This document shows, piece by piece, positions 32,861 to 42,531 of a DNA stretch of 64,000 nt; position 1 is the stretch's first letter, and each line of letters starts with the position of its first letter. The DNA lies in the NCBI GenBank assembly GCA_024169445.1, contig JALKFA010000001.1, positions 3,906,001-3,970,000 on the forward strand, given 5' to 3'. The stretch is from Buttiauxella agrestis ATCC 33320. GTDB lineage: Bacteria > Pseudomonadota > Gammaproteobacteria > Enterobacterales > Enterobacteriaceae. Under the pieces are notes generated by a model. That model worked only from the letters and a program-made list of their open reading frames with translations. It was not told the origin of the DNA and did not search any database. The position numbers were made by a program, and so were the translations under genes.

Positions 32861-32895
32861 TATTTTTCAACCATTTGATTTAGCAGGATTCTCAC

Positions 32896-33933
32896 ATGAC
32901 CGTACGAAAACAAGCCGACGGACAATGGCTTTGCGATGTTTATATCGATGGGCGCGGCAGTAAGCGTGTTCGCAAGAAATTCTCCACTAAAGGTGAAGCG
33001 CTTGCCTATGAAAGTTATCAACTGGAACAAGCGAAGCAAAAACCCTGGATGGCAGAGAAGGATGACCGTCGACATCTAAGTGAGCTAATCGAGCTATGGT
33101 ACAAGTTACATGGTTGCTCTCTTAGTGATAAGAAAGGTCGCCTGGGTAAGCTACATATCATCTGTAATGGCCTGGGCGATCCCGTCGCCTCACAAATTAC
33201 AGCTAAAGATTGGGCGCATTACCGGGATAGACGACTCACCGGCCAGATTGCTAACGGTTATAAAACCAGTGAAAAATCACTCAAGGTTTCCATCGGAACG
33301 GTCAATTGTGAACATGCTTTTCTACGAGCAGTGTTTAATGAGTTAACCCGACTTGGTGAGGTTAACTACCCTAACCCACTCAAGAATATTCGTGAGTTTG
33401 ATGAGCCTGAAAAAGAGATGTCCTGGCTTACTGACGATGAAGTGAAAAGATTGATGGGTGCGTGCCGTGGGCATGGAAATCCTGAATTAACCCTGATTGT
33501 AAAAATCTGCCTCTCCACCGGAGCGCGTTGGAGTGAAGCGGCAAATCTTAAGAAATCACAGCTCGCGCCTAATAAGATTACTTTCGTAAACACGAAGGGT
33601 AAAAAGAACCGAACAGTTCCAATATCTGACGAATTGTATAAGCAACTTATCGAACGTGACGGTAAACCTTTTGAGCAATGTTATCGCCAGTTTTATCGCG
33701 TAATAAAAATTGCCGGACTTCAATTACCGGAAGGCCAAATGAGTCATGTACTTAGACATACATTTGCCAGTCATTTTATGATGGGGGGCGGGAATATTAT
33801 TGTCCTGCAAAGAATTTTGGGGCATTCTGATATTCGAGTTACGATGCGTTATGCCCATTTTGCACCTGATCATCTTGAGGATGCGCTTATATTAAACCCG
33901 CTCAGTAAGCTTGGCGGGGCGTCCACAAAGTGA
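32896..33933 (+). CDS. int: P2-family tyrosine integrase
   Basis: A 345-residue tyrosine recombinase. The N-terminus MTVRKQADGQWLCDVYIDGR is typical of P2-like integrases. The catalytic set R211 (GARWSEA), H284 and R287 (HVLRHTF), H310 (LGHSD) and Y319 (MRYAHF) is complete. It should integrate and excise the prophage with IHF and the Cox-like factor. Its position after ogr, on the + strand and distant from the repressor, differs from P2/186, where int lies beside the repressor in the same transcript. It lies next to the sdsR attachment region. Confidence 0.96.
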   Translation: MTVRKQADGQWLCDVYIDGRGSKRVRKKFSTKGEALAYESYQLEQAKQKPWMAEKDDRRHLSELIELWYKLHGCSLSDKKGRLGKLHIICNGLGDPVASQITAKDWAHYRDRRLTGQIANGYKTSEKSLKVSIGTVNCEHAFLRAVFNELTRLGEVNYPNPLKNIREFDEPEKEMSWLTDDEVKRLMGACRGHGNPELTLIVKICLSTGARWSEAANLKKSQLAPNKITFVNTKGKKNRTVPISDELYKQLIERDGKPFEQCYRQFYRVIKIAGLQLPEGQMSHVLRHTFASHFMMGGGNIIVLQRILGHSDIRVTMRYAHFAPDHLEDALILNPLSKLGGASTK

Positions 33934-34025
33934 CTACAGAGCATCATATTGGGTGTAATGGAGTGCAACAGGATGTGCGGTAAGTAACTGAATTATTTAT
34001 AAGTCGCTGATTTTAATCGGCGGAT

Positions 34026-34060
34026 AAAAAAAAGACCGAATACGATTCCTATATTCGGTC
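34026..34060. other. attR: Candidate attR core in the sdsR terminator
   Basis: The last phage gene ends at 33933 and the sdsR 3' hairpin with its U run begins at 34026. In Salmonella the ryeA/ryeB locus is a reported insertion hotspot whose attachment core includes the sdsR 3' end. The partner copy is not present in the first 2 kb, so it must lie left of the window. The 92 bp between int and this point show no gene. Confidence 0.55.
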
Positions 34061-34130
34061 CAGGGAAATGGCTCTTGGGAGAGAGCCGTGCGCTAAAAGT
34101 TGGCATTAATGCAGGCAGACTTCGCCTTGC
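34026..34130 (-). ncRNA. sdsR: SdsR (RyeB) small RNA
   Basis: Read leftward, the sequence begins GCAAGGCGAAG and continues through a conserved core that includes CTGCATTAATGCCAAC, CACGGCTCTCTCCCAAGAGCC and the terminator hairpin GACCGAATA..TATTCGGTC with a U8 tail. This matches the E. coli SdsR sequence almost throughout. It is a sigma-S-dependent, Hfq-binding RNA that represses mutS and other targets. Its neighbour yebY is in the E. coli position; pphA is replaced by the prophage. Confidence 0.92.
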
Positions 34131-34216
34131 CTTCTAAGAATAGTTTACCGGCGCAGCTTTTCCAGTCGGGCGCTAAAGTGTTCGAAAAAAAACTGTGTTA
34201 CAGGTGACATTTAAGA

Positions 34217-34257
34217 CAAAAACCGCCATATCCGGCTCTCGGATATGGCGGTTTTTT
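34217..34257. terminator. Strong bidirectional terminator between ryeA and yebY
   Basis: AACCGCCATATCCG and CGGATATGGCGGTT form a 14-bp perfect stem with A and T runs on both sides. It serves yebY leftward and any rightward ryeA or prophage read-through. Confidence 0.9.
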
Positions 34258-34282
34258 ATGACAAATAAAGAAGTTAGCGTGT

Positions 34283-34624
34283 TTAGCTACATAGCTTCTG
34301 TGCACGCTCAATAAATGGCGCGAGACTCTTTTTTTGCCCTGGCGCCTGTGGATCATCTATCTGAATGACAGAGATTGGCTGGCCAGTGGTCTTGCCGCTC
34401 GCCACTTGTTGCTCAGCAATATCATTTAGCGGGTACTGCATCAGTGTGCTTGGGTTGATGACAAACAACGCCTGGCCCGCACGGCAACTCAACATCACCT
34501 CTTCGCGGTTAAACGCCCAGTTATCTTTACCCATTTCAAAACGGCTCACGGTGATAATTTGTGGTGCCGCAAACGCACCACCTGCGCAAGCCAGCAACAG
34601 CAATGTCAAAATACTTTTTTTCAT
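34283..34624 (-). CDS. yebY: YebY, DUF2511 periplasmic protein
   Basis: A 113-residue protein with a clear signal peptide ([16 protein letters not shown], cleavage after AFA). The mature part contains two cysteines (MLSCRAGQ and the terminal KLCS) that could form a disulphide. It is the third gene of the yobA-yebZ-yebY (copC-copD-yebY) cluster, linked in E. coli to copper-responsive expression. Function unknown. Confidence 0.93.
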   Translation of the reverse strand: MKKSILTLLLLACAGGAFAAPQIITVSRFEMGKDNWAFNREEVMLSCRAGQALFVINPSTLMQYPLNDIAEQQVASGKTTGQPISVIQIDDPQAPGQKKSLAPFIERAQKLCS

Positions 34625-34650
34625 GAATTTCTCTTGAGCAAATAATGTCT

Positions 34651-35523
34651 TCAGTACGGTTCCCAGGTAGCGAAAATGCTAACCGCAAGGAGTACCACCA
34701 CCGACAAAATGATTTCCAGCCAGGTTAACCGGACAAACTGTTTTGTTGCCGTTGGAGCACGGTTGAATCGGGGCACCAAATAATAACGGTTATACAGTGC
34801 GATGATAACCATCACGGCAACAAAGACAACCTTCACCAACAAGAAACGCACATAGTCGCTTTCCAGTGGCAATGACCAGCCCAGAATCATCAGACTGTTG
34901 ATTAATCCGCTTAGTAGCACAGCGGCAACCGCCAGATGCCCGTAACGGGAAAAACGCATCATCGCGGTGATCGCAGCCCCCCGCCAGCGTGGTTTTCTAG
35001 CCATGCGCATGCACATAATCAGCGGAAAAAGGCCTCCGACCCACCAGCCAGCGCTAAGTAAATGCACTGCGTGGTTCAGGCGCTGTAAGCCACCATAAAA
35101 ATCTTCGCGCATTGCGGCATGCCCAACACCAGCCAGCAAAATGAGTTGCCCTGCGGCGAGGGTTAGCAATAAAGATTGCAAGTTGCGCGGTTTTAACATC
35201 AGCACCACAACCGTCACGACACCGAGTGAAATCTGCCACAGCCACACAGAACCAAAACGCGTGCCCAGCACGGCTAGCCAAACCTGTGGATTGATGGTGT
35301 CCTGCCATCCACTGCCCATCATTCCCGCCTGAGCGCATAACAGCAATACTGCGCTAAGCATTGTCATCCAGACTGCAGAATGCCACTGCCATTGCAGACG
35401 GCGGATGAGGACCGGCTTAAATGCCTGAGGCGCTAACATTGAGCATGAAATGGTGCTGCCCAGCAGCACCATAAGGGCAGCAAAATGGATGAATCGCAGC
35501 GCGATATAGAAAGAAGGTAGCAT
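34651..35523 (-). CDS. yebZ: CopD-family inner membrane protein YebZ
   Basis: A 290-residue integral membrane protein with about eight membrane segments, matching E. coli YebZ/CopD. Conserved histidines include HFAALM, WHSAVW and the pair in [16 protein letters not shown]. The CopD family is associated with copper uptake together with periplasmic CopC. It starts 5 bp after the yobA stop, so they form one operon. Confidence 0.93.
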   Translation of the reverse strand: MLPSFYIALRFIHFAALMVLLGSTISCSMLAPQAFKPVLIRRLQWQWHSAVWMTMLSAVLLLCAQAGMMGSGWQDTINPQVWLAVLGTRFGSVWLWQISLGVVTVVVLMLKPRNLQSLLLTLAAGQLILLAGVGHAAMREDFYGGLQRLNHAVHLLSAGWWVGGLFPLIMCMRMARKPRWRGAAITAMMRFSRYGHLAVAAVLLSGLINSLMILGWSLPLESDYVRFLLVKVVFVAVMVIIALYNRYYLVPRFNRAPTATKQFVRLTWLEIILSVVVLLAVSIFATWEPY

Positions 35524-35528
35524 CCCGC

Positions 35529-35903
35529 TTATTTCACCGAGAACAGGTACTTCCCTTTGGTTTTATGTCCGTCAACCGACACCACATGCCAGTCGACCTG
35601 GTAAGCACCTGGTTTCAGTGCCTCCTCGACTGGCACGATGAGCTGTTTTTCGTCTTTTTCGTTACGTTTTGCCATGCCGGTTTTCACGGCGACTTGCTGT
35701 GGCCCGGTCAGAGTAATCCCGCTAAAATTAGCTTCTACTCCTTCAGAAAAATTGAGGGTAATTGCCTGCGGTGACGCCGTGACTGAAGCATCTGCCGCAG
35801 GGTATTGATGCTCAAGATGCGCATGCGCAAATGCTGAGCCAGAAGCGGTAAGAGCCGTTAAAAGAGTCGCGAGGGTAAAAAGACGAGATCGAGTGAAAGC
35901 CAT
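35529..35903 (-). CDS. yobA: CopC-family periplasmic copper-binding protein YobA
   Basis: A 124-residue protein with a signal peptide ending SAFAHAH. The mature protein starts with His, as in CopC proteins that bind Cu(II) through the N-terminal His (AHAHLEH), and a later VSVDGHKTKG supplies another conserved His. It has a CopC beta-barrel pattern. It is the first gene of the yobA-yebZ-yebY operon. Confidence 0.94.
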   Translation of the reverse strand: MAFTRSRLFTLATLLTALTASGSAFAHAHLEHQYPAADASVTASPQAITLNFSEGVEANFSGITLTGPQQVAVKTGMAKRNEKDEKQLIVPVEEALKPGAYQVDWHVVSVDGHKTKGKYLFSVK

Positions 35904-36051
35904 ATCAACTATTCCTTTTTCTTATTCAAGACGGCAAAAGGATAACCTTGAGCCCAGGTGAAGTCGAGATGAGAACAGCTATCAATAAATGTAAAGACTT
36001 GTCATCAACTTCATCTGCAAGTACCTTTGCGGCACAAAACAGGAGACCAAA

Positions 36052-36282
36052 ATGAATCACAATCTTGCTGAATTACCCCAGGACGAAATGGATAAGATCA
36101 ATGTGGATCTTGCTGCGGCAGGCGTGGCCTTTAAGGAACGTTATAATATGCCGGTGATTGCCGAAGTCGTTGAACGCGAGCAACCTGCCCACCTACGTGA
36201 TTGGTTCAGAGAACGCCTGATTGCACATCGCCTGGCATCAGTTAATCTTTCACGTCTGCCATATGAGCCTAAAGTGAAATAA
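36052..36282 (+). CDS. holE: DNA polymerase III theta subunit
   Basis: A 76-residue protein, exactly HolE length, with the family pattern [35 protein letters not shown] split around the conserved KERYNMPV helix. Theta binds the epsilon proofreading subunit in the core polymerase. It is in the conserved position between yobA and yobB. AGGAGA precedes the start. Confidence 0.96.
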   Translation: MNHNLAELPQDEMDKINVDLAAAGVAFKERYNMPVIAEVVEREQPAHLRDWFRERLIAHRLASVNLSRLPYEPKVK

Positions 36283-36413
36283 ATATTCACAGCCTTAAAC
36301 TTCCTGACAAAATTGATGTTAAGATTTTTCTTGGGTTTTAGAACCAAACACAGGAATTACCTGTTGCGGCCATAGGAAGATGGCTGTTAGGTAGATTGAT
36401 TAAGGAAGAGCAT

Positions 36414-37145
36414 ATGCCTGTCTGGAATGTTGCGGCGGCGCAATACGGCGCCACCCCCGATGACCTCGAATCTAATATCTCACATCACTTAGACTTTGTT
36501 CGTTGTGCTGTCCGTGAACAAATTGATCTCCTGATTTTTCCCGAACTATCCCTCACTGGTTTCAACATAGAAAATCACCACGACTGCGCACTACCCTTCA
36601 CTGATGAACGTCTTAATCCTCTGCAAAATGCCGCCATAGAACACAAAATGACTATCGTCGTGGGTTTGCCCCTGCGGTGTAAAGGAGGTGTTTCACCCGG
36701 TTCTGTAGGCTTTTTGCCTGATGGTTCGCGCGTCGCCTGTTGCAAACCTCTTTCAAGCGATATTGACCTTCCAGGCCAGCATACCCCTTTGGTTGGTTTG
36801 CATAATCGTAGCGTCGCGATGGGGTTCAGTACCGGCAGCGATGAAGAAACCTGGCCACGCAGCGCTGCTGAGATGGGCGCAAGTCTTTACGCCACAGGCA
36901 AGTTCATTAACGAAATCAGTTACCAGCACGATGAAATGTATCTGCAACGTTGGGCGCGTAAATACAATTTGCCGGTATTGCTGGCTAATCATGCTTTTTC
37001 GACCGGCAAATACCGCTCCGCGGGACGTAGCGCCTGTTGGGATGATCGCGGCGAGTTAGTGGTGCGCGCCGATCATGGCGAATTGCTGGCCGTTGGTCGG
37101 CGCGATGAGAAAGGTTGGCACGGAGAAATCATTCCATTACGCTAG
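36414..37145 (+). CDS. yobB: YobB, carbon-nitrogen hydrolase family protein
   Basis: A 243-residue nitrilase-superfamily protein. The ATG at 36414 follows AAGGAAGAG; an in-frame TTG at 36396 is not needed. The catalytic Glu is in FPELSLTG, and a Lys-like position falls in MTIVVGLPLRCKGG. The nucleophile Cys expected after a long spacer is not clear; the region MGFSTGSDEE has no Cys at the usual place, so activity is uncertain. It precedes exoX. Confidence 0.85.
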   Translation: MPVWNVAAAQYGATPDDLESNISHHLDFVRCAVREQIDLLIFPELSLTGFNIENHHDCALPFTDERLNPLQNAAIEHKMTIVVGLPLRCKGGVSPGSVGFLPDGSRVACCKPLSSDIDLPGQHTPLVGLHNRSVAMGFSTGSDEETWPRSAAEMGASLYATGKFINEISYQHDEMYLQRWARKYNLPVLLANHAFSTGKYRSAGRSACWDDRGELVVRADHGELLAVGRRDEKGWHGEIIPLR

Positions 37146-37183
37146 CGCGTTATTGAAACCAGCGAAGTTCTGATGGAGTGAAT

Positions 37184-37846
37184 ATGCTGCGCATTATTGA
37201 TACGGAAACCTGCGGTTTGCAGGGCGGCGTGGTGGAAGTGGCGTCTGTCGATATCGTCAATGGTGAAATTGTTAATCCAATGAGCGATCTGGTGCGTCCG
37301 GATCGTCCCATTGGTCACCAGGCGATGGCCATTCATAAGATTACTGAAGAAATGGTGGCGAATAAACCGTGGATTGAAGATGTCATTCCGCGCTACCACG
37401 GCAGCCCCTATTATGTCGCCCATAACGCCAGCTTTGACCAGCGAATGTTGCCTGAACTGCCTGACAGCGAATGGATTTGTACCGTAAAACTGGCCCGCCG
37501 TTTATGGCCCGGTATCAAATACAGCAACATGGGTTTATATAAATCGCTCAAGCTTGAAGTGGAAACACCGGCAGGCTTGCATCACCACCGCGCCCTGTTC
37601 GATTGCTACATTACCGCCGCTTTGCTGTTGCGGATTATGGAAGAATCCGGCTGGACACCCGATCAGATGGTGACTATTACTGGCCGTCCAGCGATGGTCA
37701 CCACCATGGCATTTGGCAAGTATCGTGGCCAGCCCATTGCTGAAATTGCGGATAAAGATCCGGGCTATTTACGTTGGATGTTAAATAACATCAAAGAATT
37801 AGCACCGGATCTCAGAATGACGCTGAAACATTATCTCGAAGGGTAA
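37184..37846 (+). CDS. exoX: Exodeoxyribonuclease X
   Basis: A 220-residue DEDDh 3'-5' exonuclease. The motifs are LRIIDTETCG (D, E), VAHNASFD, and HHHRALFDCYIT (H and D). GGAG lies upstream of ATG 37184; the GTG at 37178 is not preferred. Length and context match E. coli ExoX, which acts in mismatch repair and UV tolerance. It is convergent with ptrB. Confidence 0.96.
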   Translation: MLRIIDTETCGLQGGVVEVASVDIVNGEIVNPMSDLVRPDRPIGHQAMAIHKITEEMVANKPWIEDVIPRYHGSPYYVAHNASFDQRMLPELPDSEWICTVKLARRLWPGIKYSNMGLYKSLKLEVETPAGLHHHRALFDCYITAALLLRIMEESGWTPDQMVTITGRPAMVTTMAFGKYRGQPIAEIADKDPGYLRWMLNNIKELAPDLRMTLKHYLEG

Positions 37847-37853
37847 AAACGCA

Positions 37854-39923
37854 TTACTCCACACGCCCTGGTAAGGTGCCTTGCGCCAGGGCAATCAAGA
37901 ACGCGAACTCCAGCGCCACACCTTCGTATGATTTGAATCGCCCTGATTTCCCACCATGCCCCGAGTCCATATCAGTACATAACAACAGCAAGTTATCGTC
38001 GATACGTGTTTCGCGCAATTTTGCGACCCATTTGGCGGGTTCCCAATACTGCACTTGCGAGTCGTGCAAGCCCGTGGTCACCAGTATATGCGGATAAGCC
38101 TGCGCGGTGATTTGGTCGTATGGGCTGTACTGTTTGATGTAGTGGTAATACTCAACATCTTGCGGATTCCCCCATTCTTCAAATTCACCCGTGGTTAACG
38201 GAATTGACTCGTCCAGCATGGTGGTAAGCACGTCAACAAATGGCACTTGCGCGACCACACCGTGAAACAAATCCGGACGCATATTGATAGCCGCGCCCAC
38301 TAATAACCCGCCTGCGCTCCCCCCCATGGAATACAACAGATTTTCATCGCCGTATCCCAACTTCAGCAAACCATCACACACATCCAGATAATCATTGAAT
38401 GTATTCATTTTCTTTAGGTATTTGCCGTCTTCATACCATTGTTGGCCAAGCTCACCGCCACCACGCACGTGGGCAATCGCATAGACAAAACCACGGTCTA
38501 ACAGGCTCAAACGGCTGCTGCTGAAATCAGCATCCATACTGCTGCCATACGAGCCGTAGCCGTACACCAAAAGTGGATTTTTCCCACGGATGAAATGCTC
38601 ACGGTGATAAACCAGTGATACCGGCACCTGGACGCCATCTCGTACCGTTATCCATAAATGTTCACTGCGATAGTGACTGGCATCAAATCCCGCCACTTCG
38701 CTTTGTTTAATGACGCGCCGCTCGCCGGTATCCATATCCAGCTCGAATAAGGTATCAGGCGTAGTCATTGACGAGTAACCGTAACGTAGTCGGGAAGATT
38801 CCGGTTCAGGATTGTAGCCAACCCAAGTTACGTATGCCGGATCGTCAAAAGCAATTCCGGTCACTTCGTGCGTTTTACGGTTAATTTGCCGTAGGCTGGT
38901 TAGCCCTTGCTGGCGTTCTTCAACAACCAGCCAATCGGTAAACAACGTAAACCCTTCCAGCATGACGTTTTCACGTGGTGGAATCAGCTCTTCCCATTGG
39001 CTTTCGTCGCGCACTTTTGAGCGATACAAACCAAAGTTTTTGCCTTCACGATTCGAACGCAGATAAAAATGATGTTGATAGTGATCGAGAGTGTATTCGT
39101 GGTCTTTACGGCGTGGTGCAAAACTTTGTGGCTGCGCATCCACCAGCTCGGCATCCAGCAACAACACTTCGCTGGTCGTCGCGCTGCTCAGGTAAATCAG
39201 GACAAAATGCTTCGAAGTCGTTTTATGCACGCTGACATAAAACATTTCGTCCTTCTCTTCGTAAACCAACTCGTCGGACGTGGAAGGATGCCCTACCGTA
39301 TGTCGCCAGACCTGATATGGCAGCAGCGTTTTAGGGTGCTTGCGGACGTAGTAAAGCGTGGCGGAATCATTCGCCCAGACAAAACTGCTGTCGACATTTT
39401 CCAGCACTTCCGGGTACCAGTTCCCGGTTTCCAGATTGCGGAAACGCAAACCGTACTGGCGACGCGAAAGAAAATCTTCCGCCAATGCCAGCACAGTATT
39501 GTCAGGCGTGATGCTCATCCCGCCCATCGTATAAAATTCACTGTGGGCAGCACGGCGATTACCATCCACCAGCGTGCTCCACTCTTCCCATTCAGCCAGC
39601 ATCACCGACTGGCGCTGATAAATGGCGTATTCATTTCCGGTTTCAAAAACCTGGCGATAACGATAGCCATTTTGCGTATAGGGCGCGGAGACATCGCGTT
39701 GTGGGATACGGTCGATCATCTCTTTGAGCAAGCGTTCTTGTAGCGCCTGTTGCGTGCTCATGACTTGATGGCCGTAATCATTTTCCTGATGCAGATAATC
39801 AAGTACTTGCGCATCTGCGCGCTCGTCGTCGCGCAACCAATAATAGTTATCGATGCGGGTATCGCCATGAACTGACATGGTGTGAGGAATTTTTTTAGCT
39901 TTTGGTGGCATGTCGATTTTCAT
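37854..39923 (-). CDS. ptrB: Oligopeptidase B
   Basis: A ~689-residue cytoplasmic serine peptidase of the prolyl-oligopeptidase family that cleaves after Arg and Lys in small peptides. A beta-propeller occupies the first two thirds. The alpha/beta-hydrolase part has the nucleophile in MGGSAGG and the catalytic His in [11 protein letters not shown]. The start is ambiguous: ATG 39923 or 39911, with the latter nearest to the E. coli protein start; the longest frame from 39971 is unlikely. Confidence 0.95.
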   Translation of the reverse strand: MKIDMPPKAKKIPHTMSVHGDTRIDNYYWLRDDERADAQVLDYLHQENDYGHQVMSTQQALQERLLKEMIDRIPQRDVSAPYTQNGYRYRQVFETGNEYAIYQRQSVMLAEWEEWSTLVDGNRRAAHSEFYTMGGMSITPDNTVLALAEDFLSRRQYGLRFRNLETGNWYPEVLENVDSSFVWANDSATLYYVRKHPKTLLPYQVWRHTVGHPSTSDELVYEEKDEMFYVSVHKTTSKHFVLIYLSSATTSEVLLLDAELVDAQPQSFAPRRKDHEYTLDHYQHHFYLRSNREGKNFGLYRSKVRDESQWEELIPPRENVMLEGFTLFTDWLVVEERQQGLTSLRQINRKTHEVTGIAFDDPAYVTWVGYNPEPESSRLRYGYSSMTTPDTLFELDMDTGERRVIKQSEVAGFDASHYRSEHLWITVRDGVQVPVSLVYHREHFIRGKNPLLVYGYGSYGSSMDADFSSSRLSLLDRGFVYAIAHVRGGGELGQQWYEDGKYLKKMNTFNDYLDVCDGLLKLGYGDENLLYSMGGSAGGLLVGAAINMRPDLFHGVVAQVPFVDVLTTMLDESIPLTTGEFEEWGNPQDVEYYHYIKQYSPYDQITAQAYPHILVTTGLHDSQVQYWEPAKWVAKLRETRIDDNLLLLCTDMDSGHGGKSGRFKSYEGVALEFAFLIALAQGTLPGRVE

Positions 39924-40004
39924 TTTTGAGTTAACACCCTGTAAGGGTGGCAAATTAAGACAGCCTTGCAAGCGTAACGTGGGATTTTGAGAAAAATGCC
40001 GGGG

Positions 40005-40687
40005 TTAACCCGGCAGATTGAGTTTCTGTTGCTGAATATCTTTTTCAATACCTTCGCGCACATCTTGTGGGATTTTTAGCGCATCGCCTAACGCACTGAG
40101 ATAGCTACGTTCCATGAAGTGGTCAATGTCGATTGCCGCACAGCTGAGGAAATAAAGTTCCAGAGCTTCTTCTTCGTTATTAACGCCTTGGACCAAACGC
40201 TGTGGATCGAGCGGTTGATCGATAGCCTGTTGAATCAGCGTACGGCCTGACTCTTCAATACCCGCATCCCGCAACTGTTGTTCGATTATCTGGCGCTCTT
40301 TGTCATCGATATGGCCGTCACTTTTCGCGGCAAAGACCAATGCCATTACCAGACGCTGGGTCCGCACATCAACTGGCGATTGTTGCTGCCCAAATTGCGG
40401 CTCCCCCTGATGGGTTTCACGGACGCGATCTTTATATTTGCTCCACATCACGCTTCCAGCGACTGCCCCACCGCCAACCAACAGCGCGCTGGTTCCGTAT
40501 TTAGTGAGTAATTTACGCGATGATTTACTTGCCAGCAGTAACCCCGCTAAGCCACCCAGCGCGCAGGTACCAGTAATTTGCTCAGCCCCTGAGGATCTTG
40601 AGAGGGTTGATTGTGCCTGGAAGATTTTTGGCCGGGCTGTGTCGCTTGTCCCAGCATAGACTGAAGCTGCTGTAACCAATTACTCAT
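40005..40687 (-). pseudogene. yebE: yebE, frameshifted inner-membrane protein gene
   Basis: The true start is ATG 40687 ([14 protein letters not shown]...), which reads through LSKLLVP and then meets a stop after a frame change near 40564. The downstream frame continues correctly ([22 protein letters not shown] to the end). The base string at the junction lacks one G compared with the expected codons CCT GGC GCG. YebE is a DUF533/TerB-like membrane protein, expressed under envelope stress in E. coli. The break is either a real one-base deletion or a sequencing error. Confidence 0.88.
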
Positions 40688-40804
40688 GAGAGACACCCTT
40701 GTTTTAGAACATAGCCACTGAGGTTAGGTGAAAGGCTGTCAAGAAGTGTCTGATAAGACTAAAGATGAGAAAAGAACCGCGCCGGTATTCCGACGCGATA
40801 AAAC

Positions 40805-41149
40805 TTAAGCGGCTTTGGTGCGTTTACGTGGATGTTCGGCTACTTTATCATCAGAAGCCTCTTCTTCAGTAACGACTTCAGGCGTTTCATCTGCTGCTGT
40901 TGCCGTTTCCAGCTCTGGCAATTTGCCGCTTTTCAGTACGGTCGAAAGCACATCTTTGTTTTCTGCCATCCACATGGCCAGCACGTCATTTTGGCCTTCT
41001 TCGAGAGCAATTGGGCTTTGAGTGAGCCAGTCACTCAACACTTCGGCCAGGTCGAGCATTTTGTCATAGGCGTCTGCGTCCTTTTTACTGGCAAATGACA
41101 TTTTTTCTTGCCCCTCTCGTACTACAACGTATTTGATTTCAACCGCCAT
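40805..41149 (-). CDS. yebG: SOS-regulated protein YebG
   Basis: A 114-residue protein beginning MAVEIKYVVVREGQEKMSF, typical of YebG (96 in E. coli). The C-terminal acidic/basic tail is longer here (EVVTEEEASDD ... HPRKRTKAA). A perfect LexA box lies just upstream. YebG is a DNA-damage-induced protein of unclear biochemical role. Divergent from purT. Confidence 0.95.
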   Translation of the reverse strand: MAVEIKYVVVREGQEKMSFASKKDADAYDKMLDLAEVLSDWLTQSPIALEEGQNDVLAMWMAENKDVLSTVLKSGKLPELETATAADETPEVVTEEEASDDKVAEHPRKRTKAA

Positions 41150-41167
41150 TTTGCAGCTCCGGCTTAA

Positions 41168-41183
41168 CTGTTTATTTAAACAG
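41168..41183 (-). promoter_or_regulatory. LexA box of yebG
   Basis: CTGTTTATTTAAACAG fits CTGT-N8-ACAG and lies 19 bp before the yebG start, as in E. coli. Confidence 0.88.
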
Positions 41184-41228
41184 TATAATAATATTACCCT
41201 TGCATCGCAAGCGGGAAAGTCGCTGCGT

Positions 41229-41244
41229 ACGCAAACGTTTTCGT
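41229..41244 (+). promoter_or_regulatory. PurR operator of purT
   Basis: ACGCAAACGTTTTCGT matches the PurR consensus (ACGCAAACGTTTTCNT) exactly and lies 44 bp before purT. purT is a known PurR-regulated gene. Confidence 0.92.
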
Positions 41245-41287
41245 TTATAATTCGCCGGTCTATTTTCTCCGTTTGGGTATACAGATT

Positions 41288-42466
41288 ATGTCAATGTTGG
41301 GAACAGCGCTTCGTCCTTCAGCTACACGTGTGATGTTGTTGGGTTCAGGCGAATTAGGAAAAGAAGTGGCAATTGAATGTCAACGTCTGGGGCTGGAAGT
41401 GATTGCCGTAGACCGCTACGCTGATGCCCCAGCGATGCACGTCGCGCACCGTAGTCATGTCATTAATATGCTTGATGGTGCCGAACTTAAAAAGCTGGTC
41501 GCTGCTGAAATGCCCGATTTTATCGTTCCCGAAATTGAAGCCATTGCCACGGATATGCTGGTAGAACTGGAGCAGCAAGGCCAGAACGTTGTCCCGTGCG
41601 CCCGAGCCACTAAGTTGACCATGAACCGCGAAGGTATTCGTCGTCTGGCAGCTGAAGAGTTAGAACTGCCCACTTCAAGCTACCGCTTTGCCGATAGCGA
41701 AAGCGCTTTCTTGCAAGCCGTCGAAGAAATTGGCTTCCCTTGCATCGTTAAACCGGTAATGAGCTCTTCAGGCAAAGGGCAAAGCTTTATCCGCAATGCC
41801 GACCAGTTAGCCAAAGCCTGGGAATACGCTCAACTCGGTGGCCGGGCAGGCAAAGGACGCGTCATTGTCGAAGGGGTGGTGAATTTTGATTTTGAAATCA
41901 CTTTGTTGACCATCAGCGCAATCGATGGCGTGCATTTCTGCGCGCCAATTGGTCATCGTCAGGAAGACGGCGATTATCGTGAGTCGTGGCAGCCACAAAA
42001 GATGAGTGATGTTGCGATTTGTCGCGCGCAGGAAATTGCCGAGAAAGTCGTGAAATCCCTGGGGGGCTTCGGATTGTTTGGCGTTGAGCTGTTTGTCTGT
42101 GGCGATGAGGTCATTTTCAGCGAGGTTTCCCCGCGTCCACATGATACCGGCATGGTGACGCTGATTTCTCAGGATTTGTCAGAGTTTGCATTACATGTCC
42201 GCGCCTTCCTCGGCTTGCCAATTGGCGATATTCGCCAGTATGGCCCGGCGGCTTCTGCGGTGATCCTGCCAGAATTAACCAGTGATAACGTCCAGTACGG
42301 TAACGTCGCGGGTGCGGTAGGTGCCGGTTTGCAGGTGCGTCTGTTTGGTAAGCCGGAGATTGAAGGTAAACGCCGTATGGGTGTCACGCTGGCAACAGGT
42401 TCTAGCGTGGAAGATGCGATTGCGCGTGCGATTGCCGCAACCAAAGCGGTTATCGTCAAAGGATAA
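41288..42466 (+). CDS. purT: Formate-dependent phosphoribosylglycinamide formyltransferase 2
   Basis: A 392-residue ATP-grasp enzyme that makes FGAR from GAR, ATP and formate in purine synthesis. The start [16 protein letters not shown] (ATG 41288) fits E. coli length; ATG 41273 is rejected. Features include [19 protein letters not shown], the glycine-rich loop [10 protein letters not shown], and [13 protein letters not shown] with metal ligands. A PurR box is upstream. Confidence 0.97.
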   Translation: MSMLGTALRPSATRVMLLGSGELGKEVAIECQRLGLEVIAVDRYADAPAMHVAHRSHVINMLDGAELKKLVAAEMPDFIVPEIEAIATDMLVELEQQGQNVVPCARATKLTMNREGIRRLAAEELELPTSSYRFADSESAFLQAVEEIGFPCIVKPVMSSSGKGQSFIRNADQLAKAWEYAQLGGRAGKGRVIVEGVVNFDFEITLLTISAIDGVHFCAPIGHRQEDGDYRESWQPQKMSDVAICRAQEIAEKVVKSLGGFGLFGVELFVCGDEVIFSEVSPRPHDTGMVTLISQDLSEFALHVRAFLGLPIGDIRQYGPAASAVILPELTSDNVQYGNVAGAVGAGLQVRLFGKPEIEGKRRMGVTLATGSSVEDAIARAIAATKAVIVKG

Positions 42467-42467
42467 A

Positions 42468-42504
42468 AAAACCGGTCACATCGTTATCTATGTGACCGGT
42501 TTTA
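42468..42504. terminator. Bidirectional terminator between purT and eda
   Basis: AAACCGGTCACAT and ATGTGACCGGTTTT form a long perfect stem between the convergent purT and eda genes with A/T runs on both sides. Confidence 0.9.
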
Positions 42505-42531
42505 CGCAGCTACAACTTAAAGAATGGCGTA

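Larger units (their letters stand above)
34000..34200 (+). ncRNA. ryeA: RyeA (SraC), antisense to SdsR, approximate ends
   Basis: The strand opposite sdsR encodes RyeA in E. coli and Salmonella, overlapping sdsR completely. The overlapping part is conserved here. The 5' part would extend into phage DNA, so the start of transcription here is uncertain. Ends given are estimates. Confidence 0.4.

Noticed and set aside
33934-34260. A tRNA gene as integration target
   Set aside because: No tRNA-like fold or CCA-end sequence is present; the conserved RNA here is SdsR.
38975-39743. Rightward ORFs inside ptrB
   Set aside because: Shadow frames of a highly conserved peptidase gene.
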